A stretch of 11,318 nt of DNA. Origin: UBA2773 sp964643985. Its GTDB lineage: Bacteria > Patescibacteriota > Minisyncoccia > Moranbacterales > DUUL01. Positions 4,669 through 11,317 of this stretch are shown piece after piece. The stretch's first letter is position 1. Each line of letters starts with the position of its first letter. The notes beneath the pieces are model-generated. The model saw nothing but the letters and a program-made list of their open reading frames with translations. It had not been told where the DNA came from and searched no databases. A program made the translations under genes and the position numbers. Location of the stretch: contig CAZXUS010000027.1 in NCBI GenBank assembly GCA_964643985.1, positions 1 to 11,318 on the forward strand, given 5' to 3'.

Positions 4669-5754
4669 ATGAAAGCTAGAGAGTATTTAATTAATTTTAG
4701 AAAAGATTTAGAACCCTTGATGAGGGATTATTTTAAGTGTAAAAAGGAAAATTTTAAAAAAGTGGATCCTTTGGCTGAGGAAGCGGTCAAGATTTTGGAA
4801 AAATTTACGATGTCAGGAGGGAAACGAATTCGACCGGCAATGGTTTATTATGGTTTTTTATTGGGGGGTGGTAAAATTGACGAAAGCAATAAGAGAGATG
4901 TTTTGTATGCTTCGATGTCGATTGAGTTAATTCATTCTTTTCTTTTGATTCACGATGATATTATTGATCGAGATGACAAAAGGCATGGGGTTGATACTGT
5001 TCATGAGTATTATAAAAAAATAGCGGAGAAATTTCTTTCTAAAATTGAACCTGGTCATTTTGGAAATTCGATGGCGATTATCGCGGGTGATTTAGCGGCT
5101 TCGATGGCTAACGAAATTTTGTTTGAAGCTAATTTTTCAGCGGAAGTTATCCTGAAAGCTTTGAAGCAATTGCAAAAAGTTGTTTATGTGACAATTCCCG
5201 GAGAGATGTTGGATGTCGTGATGGAAGCCAAGGGAACAACAACGGAAGCAGAAATTTTGAGAATGCATGAAGGCAAAACGGCTTTTTATACTTTTGAAGG
5301 GCCTTTGCATTTGGGAGCGATTTTGGCGGGGAATAGTTCAGAAAAATTATTGAAAGATATTTCGCAGTATTCTTCAGCGATTGGAAAAGCTTTTCAAATC
5401 AGAGATGATGTTTTGGGAATTTTTGGAGATGAAAAAAAGCTAGGAAAACCAGTAGGTTCTGATATAATAGAAGGGAAGCAAACTTTGTTGTTAATAAAAG
5501 CCTTGGAGAATGGAAATAAAGAGCAAGTAGCTTTGGTTAAGAGTTTATTGGGCAAAAAAGATTTATCTTCAGCGGAGTTGGAAGATTTTCGAAAAGTAAT
5601 TATCGAAACAAAAGCTTTGAAGTATTCAGAAGATTTAGCTAATAAATTTTCCAAAGAGGCTTTTGAAATTTTGGAACAAATTGACAGTGAGAGCAAAGAA
5701 GGGAAGGAGTTTTTGCTGAAAATTGCTGAATACATTACTGTTAGAAATTATTAA
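4669..5754 (+). CDS. polyprenyl diphosphate synthase (trans-prenyltransferase)
   Basis: The product has 361 residues. It shows GGKRIRP (50-56, IPP-binding), the first aspartate-rich motif DDIID (96-100) followed by RDDKRHG, GDLAAS (140-145), GKT (202-204), and the second aspartate-rich motif QIRDDVLGIFGDE (243-255) followed by KLGKPVGSDIIEGKQTLLL. These are the Mg-diphosphate sites of class I trans-prenyltransferases, which condense allylic diphosphates with IPP. Chain length cannot be read safely; the form resembles geranylgeranyl or farnesyl synthases. GGAG lies six bases before the ATG, a rare plausible Shine-Dalgarno site here. A cis-prenyltransferase homologue follows 330 nt downstream beyond a repeat array, consistent with supplying its allylic primer (inference). 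Confidence 0.92.
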   Translation: MKAREYLINFRKDLEPLMRDYFKCKKENFKKVDPLAEEAVKILEKFTMSGGKRIRPAMVYYGFLLGGGKIDESNKRDVLYASMSIELIHSFLLIHDDIIDRDDKRHGVDTVHEYYKKIAEKFLSKIEPGHFGNSMAIIAGDLAASMANEILFEANFSAEVILKALKQLQKVVYVTIPGEMLDVVMEAKGTTTEAEILRMHEGKTAFYTFEGPLHLGAILAGNSSEKLLKDISQYSSAIGKAFQIRDDVLGIFGDEKKLGKPVGSDIIEGKQTLLLIKALENGNKEQVALVKSLLGKKDLSSAELEDFRKVIIETKALKYSEDLANKFSKEAFEILEQIDSESKEGKEFLLKIAEYITVRNY

Positions 5755-5828
5755 AGGGAACTGTTTTTAATTTTGATTTAAGAGTTCACTTTTTATTATT
5801 TAAAAATTGTTTTGCCTTAACTTGGCAA

Positions 5829-6023
5829 CCCGTCTCGCGTCGCTTGCCGAGGCAGGCCCGTCTCGCNNNNNNNNNNNNNNNNNNNNNNNNNNNNNNNNNN
5901 NNNNNNNNNNNNNNNNNNNNNNNNNNNNNNNNNNNNNNNNNNNNNNNNNNNNNNNNNNNNNNNNNNCCCGTCTCGCGTCGCTTGCCGAGGCAGGCCCGTC
6001 TCGCTAAAGTTCGCCGAGGCAGG
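5829..6023 (+). repeat. tandem unit A array of unknown length
   Basis: Units at 5829-5856 and 5857 onward run into an N gap. Units at 5967-5994 and 5995-6023 follow it. The 28-nt units abut directly; those on each side of the gap are identical, and the last is a 29-nt variant with CTAAAGTTCG in the middle. TTGCC and GGCAA flank a seven-base loop at 5812-5828 just before the array. Sequence from 5758 (GGAACTGTTTTTAAT) is shared with 8644. Confidence 0.85.
5867..5966. other. 100-N assembly gap inside a tandem repeat
   Basis: Exactly 100 N, a customary scaffold placeholder, lies within the unit A array. True length is unknown. Open reading frames crossing the gap are meaningless. It is not evidence of a gene. 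Confidence 0.97.
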
Positions 6024-6083
6024 CAAGACTGTAATTGGAAATAGTTTCAAAATATTTTAAACTAATTATCAGTATTTAAAAAA

Positions 6084-6800
6084 ATGAAGAATATTCCTAA
6101 TCACGTTGCTATTATTCCGGATGGAAATAGAAGATGGGCCAAGAAGAGAGGTTTGGCACCTTGGGAAGGACATCGAGTGGGAGCGGAGCAAATTGAAAAG
6201 TTGAGTAGAGAAGCTTTGAAAGATGGTATAAAATATTTAACTTTTTGGGGCTCTTCAAAAGATAATATTTTAAAAAGACCGTTAGCAGAAAAGCGGGAGT
6301 TGCTGAAAATTTATGAAAAGTATTTTAAAAAATTGATTAGTGATCCAGATATTTTTAAAAATAAAACTAAAATTCAAATTATTGGTGATTGGCGGAATCA
6401 ATTTCCGGCTGGTTTGAAAAAAATTTTAGAAGAGGGGATCGAGAAAACAAAGCATCATTCTAATAATTTTTTGAATTTTATGTTGGCTTATAATGGAGAC
6501 GATGATATTTTGCACGCAGTGAAGGGGATTAAAAAACGGATTTTAAATGAAAAAGAAGATTTGAAAATAACAGCAGAATTTTTTAAGAACTTTCTTTTGT
6601 CGAAAGATTTGCCGGTGGTGGATTTGGTGGTTAGAACTGGAGTGGATAATGATCCTCATAATAGTGCGGGATTTTTGATGTGGCAAACGCAGAATTCTCA
6701 ACAGTATTTTTCGGATAAGCTTTTCCCTGATTTTGGGGTGGAGAGTTTGAGGGAGGCGGTGGAGGTGTTTGAAGAAAGAGGGAGGAGGATGGGGCGATAG
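6084..6800 (+). CDS. cis-prenyltransferase, UppS family (divergent)
   Basis: The product has 238 residues. It starts with HVAIIPDGNRRWAKKRG, the family signature with catalytic-site D13, then GHRVGAEQ, IQIIGDW and FMLAYNGDDDI. The usual C-terminal RTGGExRxSNFLLWQ and AYAELYF blocks are replaced by RTGVDNDPHNSAGFLMWQTQ and NSQQYFSDKLFPDF. R184 is kept, but the position matching the Mg-binding glutamate of E. coli UppS (E213) is Q206, and a three-residue insertion precedes FLMWQ. The region normally reading FSxENWxRP is here WGSSKDNILKRP. UppS makes the C55 carrier for cell-wall synthesis; this one could be such an enzyme or a paralogue with another product. It is likely functionally coupled to the upstream trans-synthase. 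The stop is TAG, showing that TAG is a stop codon here. Confidence 0.85.
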   Translation: MKNIPNHVAIIPDGNRRWAKKRGLAPWEGHRVGAEQIEKLSREALKDGIKYLTFWGSSKDNILKRPLAEKRELLKIYEKYFKKLISDPDIFKNKTKIQIIGDWRNQFPAGLKKILEEGIEKTKHHSNNFLNFMLAYNGDDDILHAVKGIKKRILNEKEDLKITAEFFKNFLLSKDLPVVDLVVRTGVDNDPHNSAGFLMWQTQNSQQYFSDKLFPDFGVESLREAVEVFEERGRRMGR

Positions 6801-6820
6801 TATGAAAATTTATAATTTGT

Positions 6821-6878
6821 AATTTATAATTTGTAAACAATTTATAATATTTAATATCTAATTTTTAAACAACTGGAT
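6821..6878 (+). repeat. left arm of inverted repeat around second four-helix gene
   Basis: This 58-nt arm matches the reverse complement of 7434-7491 at 53 of 58 positions by hand alignment, including GTAAACAATTTATAATATTT apart from one base. Its inner end, AACTGGAT, runs into a degraded repeat B, so the arms may derive from oppositely oriented repeats. Confidence 0.65.
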
Positions 6879-6901
6879 TCTCGCTTTTACAGAGATGACA
6901 A
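6871..6901 (+). repeat. repeat B, degraded copy
   Basis: AACTGGATTCTCGCTTTTAC followed by AGAGATGACAA keeps the ends and the TCTCGC...AGAGA idea but has lost most GC pairs. Confidence 0.5.
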
Positions 6902-6991
6902 AAAAGAAGAAGATTTTGAATTAAATAAAATTATTTATAAATTACAAATTACAAATTAAGTAGTAATATCTAATTTTCAATTTTTAAACAA

Positions 6992-7357
6992 ATGAGCGCT
7001 GAAGAGAAAAAACAGTTTAATTATGATCTTGAAGAACGGCTCTGTGTTTTTGTTGAAAATGTCATTGAATTAATGAAAAAATTACCTCAAAATTCAATCA
7101 ATAATCGAATGATTTCTCAGGTTGTGGCTTCAAGTGGGTTATCAAGTGCTAACTATGGAGAAGCTTGTGAGGCAGAGAGTAGAAAAGATTTTAAACATAA
7201 AATATCAATTGTAAATAAAGAACTTCGAGAAACAAAAAATTGGTTAAGATTTTTGGCCAAAGCGAATTCTAAATTTAAAGTAGAATTTAGAAAACTTTAG
7301 CAGGAAGCTCATGAATTAAAATTAATTTTTTCAAAGATAAAAAGTTCGTGTAAATAA
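6992..7357 (+). pseudogene. four-helix-bundle protein (S23 family) with in-frame TAG
   Basis: YDLEERLCVFVENVIELMKK, VVASSGLSSANYGEACEAES and KDFKHKISIVNKELRETKNW give a clear S23-family match, 102 residues to TAG 7298-7300. The frame continues as QEAHELKLIFSKIKSSCK to a TAA at 7355-7357. The homologue at 256 has tryptophan where this one has TAG (DLWKEAHEL against KL*QEAHEL), so a TGG to TAG change is the likely cause. Restored, the protein would be about 121 residues. The truncated product lacks part of the last helix and may still be made. The gene lies in a 671-bp cassette between inverted repeats. No partner reverse transcriptase or rRNA is present. Confidence 0.8.
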
Positions 7358-7433
7358 TTGTTTAATTTATAATTTATAATTTGTAAACAATATTAAATTT
7401 TAAATATCTAATTTATAAAAAATTTCTGTTTTT

Positions 7434-7491
7434 ATCCAATTGTTTAAAAATTGAAAATTAAATATTATAAATTGTTTATAAATTATAAATT
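7434..7491 (-). repeat. right arm of inverted repeat around second four-helix gene
   Basis: Pairs with 6821-6878. The neighbouring 7360-7433 stretch contains a further TTATAATTTGTAAACAA copy, so several alternative pairings exist in this AT-rich flank. Confidence 0.6.
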
Positions 7492-7540
7492 AAAGAGCAA
7501 TATTTAATTTATATCCAAGGGCACCTCGTAATTTTCAAAC

Positions 7541-7571
7541 AGCTGGATTCCCGTCTCCGCGGGAATGACAA
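7541..7571 (+). repeat. repeat B copy
   Basis: AGCTGGATTCCCGTCTCC followed by GCGGGAATGACAA, 49 nt before trxB, preceded by TAATTTTCAAAC. Just upstream, 7515-7528 holds CCAAGGGCACCTCG, a GC-rich patch partly complementary to the insertion in the first four-helix gene. Confidence 0.7.
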
Positions 7572-7619
7572 AGATATAAGCAGAAATGATAATTTTTATA
7601 TAAATATTAATTTAAAAAA

Positions 7620-8543
7620 ATGAAAGATTTGATTATAATTGGAGTGGGGCCGGCGGGATTATCGGCTTCTATTTATACGGCTAGGTATAATCTGGATACT
7701 TTGCTTTTGGGTGAAGAGTTGGGCGGGTGTATGAATGAAAGTTATAATATCGAAAATTATCCAGGATTTTCGGCTATTTCTGGTTTCGATTTGGGGCAAA
7801 AAATGAAAGAACATAGTGAGAAATTAGGGGGAAAAATAAAACAAGAAAAAGTTTTGAGCATCAAAAAAGTCGGAGAAGGTTTTGTGGTGACGACTTCAGC
7901 TGGAGAACATCAGGCTAAGAGGATTTTATTGGCGACGGGGACAGTTTTTCGAAAATTGAACATTTTAGGAGAAGATGAATTTGCGGGCAAAGGAGTTTCT
8001 TATTGTGCTACTTGTGATGGACCATTTTTCAAGAAAAAAAGAGTAGCGGTGGTGGGTGGCGGAAATTCAGCTTTGAACGCGGCTTTATTATTATCTCGTT
8101 ATGCTGATGAAGTGGTGGTATTTTTTCGAGCTAAAAAACCAAGTGCTATTCCTCGTTATATTGAAAGTGCCGAAAAGAAAGCCAATATTGTTTTGGTTCC
8201 AGAAACAAATTTAGTTGAAATAAAAGGAGCGCAAAAAGTAGAAAAAATTATTTTAGATAATAAATGGAATGAATCTTTGGAGCATCCTTTTGATGGAATT
8301 TTTATTGAAATTGGTTCTCAGCCAGAGGATAGTCTTTTCGAAGGATTAGGCTTGGAGTTAGATAAGTTTGGATTTATAGTGGTCAATCCAGACCAATCCA
8401 CAAATATCGAAGGTTTATTTGCGGCGGGAGATATTACGACTGGATCTAATGGCTATCGTCAAATTATTACCGCTTGTAGTGAAGGAGCCATTGCGGCGGC
8501 GACTGTTAATGATTTGAAACAGAAAGAAGAAGGTTCAAATTAA
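7620..8543 (+). CDS. trxB: thioredoxin reductase-like flavoprotein
   Basis: The product has 307 residues, normal for low-molecular-weight thioredoxin reductase. The FAD site is GVGPAG (8-13); NYPGF and LLATGTVFRKL follow. The redox-active pair is C129 and C132 in SYCATCDG. The nucleotide site is VVGGGNSALNAA (144-155). The C-terminal FAD motif is FAAGDITTGSNGYRQIITACSEG. It reduces thioredoxin-type disulfides in the cytoplasm. The stretch where NADPH-specific enzymes carry HRRxxxR reads FFRAKKPSAIPR, so cofactor choice is not certain. No thioredoxin gene is adjacent. The start has no clear Shine-Dalgarno site but the N terminus aligns with the family directly. Confidence 0.92.
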   Translation: MKDLIIIGVGPAGLSASIYTARYNLDTLLLGEELGGCMNESYNIENYPGFSAISGFDLGQKMKEHSEKLGGKIKQEKVLSIKKVGEGFVVTTSAGEHQAKRILLATGTVFRKLNILGEDEFAGKGVSYCATCDGPFFKKKRVAVVGGGNSALNAALLLSRYADEVVVFFRAKKPSAIPRYIESAEKKANIVLVPETNLVEIKGAQKVEKIILDNKWNESLEHPFDGIFIEIGSQPEDSLFEGLGLELDKFGFIVVNPDQSTNIEGLFAAGDITTGSNGYRQIITACSEGAIAAATVNDLKQKEEGSN

Positions 8544-8566
8544 ATAGTTTTTAATATTTATAATTT

Positions 8567-8589
8567 CCTTGGGTCGAACCCAAGGGAGG
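8567..8589 (+). promoter_or_regulatory. hairpin overlapping a Shine-Dalgarno site
   Basis: CCTTGGGT (8567-8574) pairs fully with ACCCAAGG (8578-8585) around CGA. GGGAGG at 8584-8589 overlaps the stem base and lies six bases before ATG 8596. There is no T-tract, so it is not a standard terminator for trxB. It might limit ribosome access to the short ORF, or be a trxB transcript end; inference. Confidence 0.45.
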
Positions 8590-8595
8590 ATTGAA

Positions 8596-8685
8596 ATGAA
8601 AAACTATTGGCAAAAAAAGTTTTTTTTGGTATTCTTAATTAGCGGAACTGTTTTTAATCATCTTTTTTACTGCCCGTCTCGCTGA
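8596..8685 (+). CDS. short hydrophobic ORF or remnant (29 residues)
   Basis: Reads MKNYWQKKFFLVFLISGTV then FNHLFYCPSR. Basic start plus hydrophobic stretch looks like a signal peptide or single membrane segment. It has the best Shine-Dalgarno spacing of any ORF in the window (GGGAGG). Its second half lies inside the large palindrome and its last codons and stop are made by a unit A copy, so it may be the beginning of a longer gene cut by repeat insertion. I do not recognise a family. Confidence 0.35.
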   Translation: MKNYWQKKFFLVFLISGTVFNHLFYCPSR

Positions 8686-8861
8686 GGCTTGCCGAGGCGG
8701 ACAATTTTCCATTTTTGGATAAATTAATTAAAAATTGTCTTGGCTTAGCCATGGCTAATACCTCAAAAATTTTTAAATAATTTATCTTCTGCCTACTAAA
8801 GCAAGCGAGACAAGGCAAAATTGATAAATTTTGTTTAAAAATTATGATTAGAAACAATTCC
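8644..8861. repeat. 218-bp imperfect palindrome containing two unit A copies
   Basis: The ends GGAACTGTTTTTAATCAT and ATGATTAGAAACAATTCC are complementary with two mismatches. The centre TTAGCCATGGCTAA (8745-8758) is a perfect palindrome, flanked by GATAAATTAATTAAAAATT and its near complement. Each arm has a unit A copy, 8673-8701 in plus and a decayed 8789-8815 in minus orientation. It resembles a miniature inverted-repeat element. The remaining 8862-8966 before rplI shows no feature I can name. Confidence 0.65.
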
Positions 8862-8966
8862 TTAAAGGAGCACGAAACCTTGTTTTCAATTTAGAAATTA
8901 ATTTTTATTTTTAAAATGTAAACTTGGAAAGCAGTCAGAAAATCTTAATTAATAAACAGTTTAGAA

Positions 8967-9410
8967 ATGAAAATAGTCTTACTAAAGAAGGTTGAGAAGT
9001 TGGGAAATGTGGGTGAAATCAAAGATGTTTCAGCGGGGTTTGCAAGTAATTATCTTATTCCTAATAAAATGGCTAAACCAGCTTCTTCTAATGTAGTTAA
9101 GGAAGTTGAAAAGCAAGTTGAGAATCGAAAAGTTAAGGAGGACGTTTTAACAAAAGAATTTCGAGATTTAGCTAAAAAGATCGATGGTCAAGAATTTACA
9201 ATTGAACAAAAAGCTAAGGACGGAAAATTATTTGGTTCAGTCAAGGAAAAAGATATAGTAGAATTAATTTCAAAAAAAGGTTTTAAGATAGAAGAAAAGA
9301 ATATTTTATTTAAAAATGTTATCAAAGAAATTGGAGAATTTGAAATTGAAATTAAAGTTAAAAATGATATTAAGGCTAAGATAAAATTGATTGTAAATGA
9401 AATAAAATAA
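8967..9410 (+). CDS. rplI: 50S ribosomal protein L9
   Basis: The product has 147 residues, normal for bL9. The N-terminal RNA-binding domain shows KIVLLKKVEKLGNVGEIKDV then SAGFASNYLIPNKMA, the family signature. A long charged helix follows (about 45-75), then the C-terminal domain with DGKLFGSV, EFEIEIKVKNDIKAKI. L9 binds 23S rRNA near the L1 stalk and supports frame fidelity. Its presence is taxonomically useful, since several CPR groups have been reported to lack it. pyrG follows after 102 nt. No Shine-Dalgarno site is evident before the ATG. Confidence 0.95.
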   Translation: MKIVLLKKVEKLGNVGEIKDVSAGFASNYLIPNKMAKPASSNVVKEVEKQVENRKVKEDVLTKEFRDLAKKIDGQEFTIEQKAKDGKLFGSVKEKDIVELISKKGFKIEEKNILFKNVIKEIGEFEIEIKVKNDIKAKIKLIVNEIK

Positions 9411-9417
9411 ATACGAA

Positions 9418-9461
9418 AGGACTTTTTCTGATCACAATAAAGATTGATAGAAAAGAGTTCT
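9418..9461 (+). terminator. hairpin after rplI, possible terminator or processing site
   Basis: AGGACTTTTTCT (9418-9429) pairs with AGAAAAGAGTTCT (9449-9461) with one bulged A and two G-U pairs; ATCA/TGAT can extend it inward. No T-tract follows, so termination is doubtful and it may instead separate rplI and pyrG messages. Confidence 0.35.
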
Positions 9462-9512
9462 ATAAAATGACAAGGGGGCCATTATTTTTTAACTTGTAAT
9501 TAAAACAAAAAT

Positions 9513-11168
9513 ATGTCGAAGCAAAATCCTAAATATATATTTGTTTTTGGGGGAGTAATGTCCGGAATCGGAAAGGGGATTTCTGCTTCGTCTATCGCTA
9601 AAATTATTCAGGCTCATAATTACACCGTGACGTCTATAAAAATTGACCCTTATGTAAATGTTGATGCTGGAACGATGAACCCCACTGAGCACGGTGAGGT
9701 TTTTGTTTTAGCGGATGGTTTGGAGACTGATCAAGATATGGGAAATTATGAAAGATTTTTGAACATCAAACTTCCCGGAAGTAATTATATGACTACAGGA
9801 AGTGTTTATTGGAAGGTTATTAATAATGAAAGAAATTTAAAATATAAAGGGAAGTGTGTCCAAATTATTCCTCACGTGACAGATGAAGTTCTTCGAACAA
9901 TTAAAAAAGCGCCTATTAAAAATAAAGCGGATGTAGTAATAATCGAAGTCGGCGGAACAACTGGCGATTATGAAAATGTTTTATTTACCGAAGCGGCGCG
10001 ACAGTTAAAATTAACCAATCCTGACGATGTTTTGTTCGTGATGATTACTTATGTCCCTTATCCAAAAATGATTGGGGAAATGAAAACTAAGCCGACTCAG
10101 CAAGCAGCTAGGTCTTTGAACGAAGCGGGAGTACAACCTGACATTATTATTGCTAGAAGTGAGAAGGAAATAGACAAAAAAAGGAAAGAAAAAATCGCGT
10201 TGTTTTGTAATATCAGAGAAGAGTCCGTTATATCTGCTCCGGATTCTGACTCTATTTATGAAGTGCCTTTGAATTTTGAGAAAGATGGTCTGAGCTCAAC
10301 GATTTTGAAAAAACTTAGTTTAGAAAATGGCGGAGAGGGGGATTTGACTGATTGGAAGAAAATGTTTGAAAAAACGAAAAATGCTAAAGAAGAAATTAAA
10401 ATAGGTTTAGTTGGAAAATATTTTGGGACAGGTGATTGCGTTTTGTCTGATTCTTACATTTCTGTTATTGAAGCCTTGAAACACGCTTCTTATAATCAAG
10501 ACCGAAAACCGGTTATTGATTGGATTAACGCTGAGAAATTTGAAGATAGTGAAGCTAATTTGAAAGACTTGGATAAGTATGATGCTTTAATAGTTCCCGG
10601 TGGATTTGGTAGCCGAGGAATAGAAGGGAAGATAAATGTCATTAAGTATGCTCGAGAGAATAAAATTCCTTACCTTGGTTTGTGTTATGGAATGCAATTG
10701 ATGGTGATTGAATATGCTCGAAATGTGGTTGGTCTGAGAGACTCTAATACGGCCGAAATAAATCCAGAAGCAGAACATTTAGTGGTGGATTTAATGCCAG
10801 AGCAAAAAGAAAAAATGGAAAATAGTGACTATGGGGCAACAATGAGATTAGGGGAATATCCATGTCAGATTAAGGACGGAACAATGGCTTTTGATGCTTA
10901 CAAAAAAGAGAATGTAGATGAGCGACATCGACATCGATATGAAGTCAATCCTGAATATATTGGGCAAATCGAAACAGCTGGAATGATTTTTTCTGGTCAA
11001 TCACCGGATGGGAAATTAATGGAAATAGCAGAATTGCCAAAATCAGAACATCCGTTTATGTTGGGAAGTCAATTCCATCCGGAATTTACCTCTAGTCCGC
11101 TTTTCCCGAACCCTTTATTTTCTGCTTTGATTGAAGCTGTTATCGAAAATGAAAAAAACAAAATTTAA
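9513..11168 (+). CDS. pyrG: CTP synthase (glutamine hydrolysing)
   Basis: The product has 551 residues, close to the usual 530-550. The N-terminal synthetase domain has VFGGVMSGIGKGISASSIAK (P-loop, 11-30), KIDPYVNVDAGTMNPTEHGE, ETDQDMGNYERF and EVGGTTGDYE. The C-terminal class I glutamine amidotransferase domain has ALIVPGGFGSRGIEGK, LGLCYGMQ with nucleophile C391, and HPEFTSSP with H522 and E524. It converts UTP to CTP with ATP and glutamine in the cytoplasm. The binding-loop sequence GGVMSGIGKG differs slightly from the common GGVVSGLGKG. No Shine-Dalgarno site precedes the ATG; the N terminus aligns with the family, so the start is secure. Possibly co-transcribed with rplI. Confidence 0.97.
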   Translation: MSKQNPKYIFVFGGVMSGIGKGISASSIAKIIQAHNYTVTSIKIDPYVNVDAGTMNPTEHGEVFVLADGLETDQDMGNYERFLNIKLPGSNYMTTGSVYWKVINNERNLKYKGKCVQIIPHVTDEVLRTIKKAPIKNKADVVIIEVGGTTGDYENVLFTEAARQLKLTNPDDVLFVMITYVPYPKMIGEMKTKPTQQAARSLNEAGVQPDIIIARSEKEIDKKRKEKIALFCNIREESVISAPDSDSIYEVPLNFEKDGLSSTILKKLSLENGGEGDLTDWKKMFEKTKNAKEEIKIGLVGKYFGTGDCVLSDSYISVIEALKHASYNQDRKPVIDWINAEKFEDSEANLKDLDKYDALIVPGGFGSRGIEGKINVIKYARENKIPYLGLCYGMQLMVIEYARNVVGLRDSNTAEINPEAEHLVVDLMPEQKEKMENSDYGATMRLGEYPCQIKDGTMAFDAYKKENVDERHRHRYEVNPEYIGQIETAGMIFSGQSPDGKLMEIAELPKSEHPFMLGSQFHPEFTSSPLFPNPLFSALIEAVIENEKNKI

Positions 11169-11170
11169 TA

Positions 11171-11202
11171 TTAAAAGGACTATTTCAAAATAGTCCTTTT
11201 AA
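11171..11202 (+). terminator. intrinsic terminator after pyrG
   Basis: A perfect 14-bp stem, TTAAAAGGACTATT with AATAGTCCTTTTAA, around loop TCAA, begins two bases after the pyrG stop. The stem's own 3' side supplies the TTTT run. It reads as a terminator in either direction. Confidence 0.75.
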
Positions 11203-11260
11203 AAAAGCAATACCATTTCTAACTAACCACTACTCACCCAAGTCTTGAAAATTTGGACTG

Positions 11261-11317
11261 CCCGTCTCGCTGAGGCTTGCCGAGGCGGACCCGTCTCGCG
11301 TCGCTTGCCGAGGCGGA
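11261..11317 (+). repeat. tandem unit A copies at the window edge
   Basis: A 29-nt unit (11261-11289) and a 28-nt unit (11290-11317) abut, and the window stops one base later. The first unit and its ACTG lead-in are identical to 8669-8702. The region 11203-11260 between the terminator and the array shows no gene. The array probably continues beyond the edge. Confidence 0.8.

Noticed and set aside
5807..6050. Open reading frames on both strands across the N run
   Set aside because: They consist of repeat unit translations plus unknown bases; no protein family and no reliable frame.
256..7357. Alternative genetic code or stop-codon recoding, to explain stops in the four-helix genes
   Set aside because: One gene has TAA and the other TAG. 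TAG and TAA end other intact genes here and TGA ends the GIY-YIG gene, so ordinary pseudogenisation is simpler.
9466..9512. pyrG attenuation or reiterative-transcription control at the GGGGGCC stretch
   Set aside because: The known control needs a specific transcript start and a terminator hairpin; neither is convincing here.
9513..9692. Minus-strand ORFs within pyrG (9489-9692, 10587-10778) and within ispA-like and uppS genes
   Set aside because: Shadows of strongly conserved genes on the plus strand.
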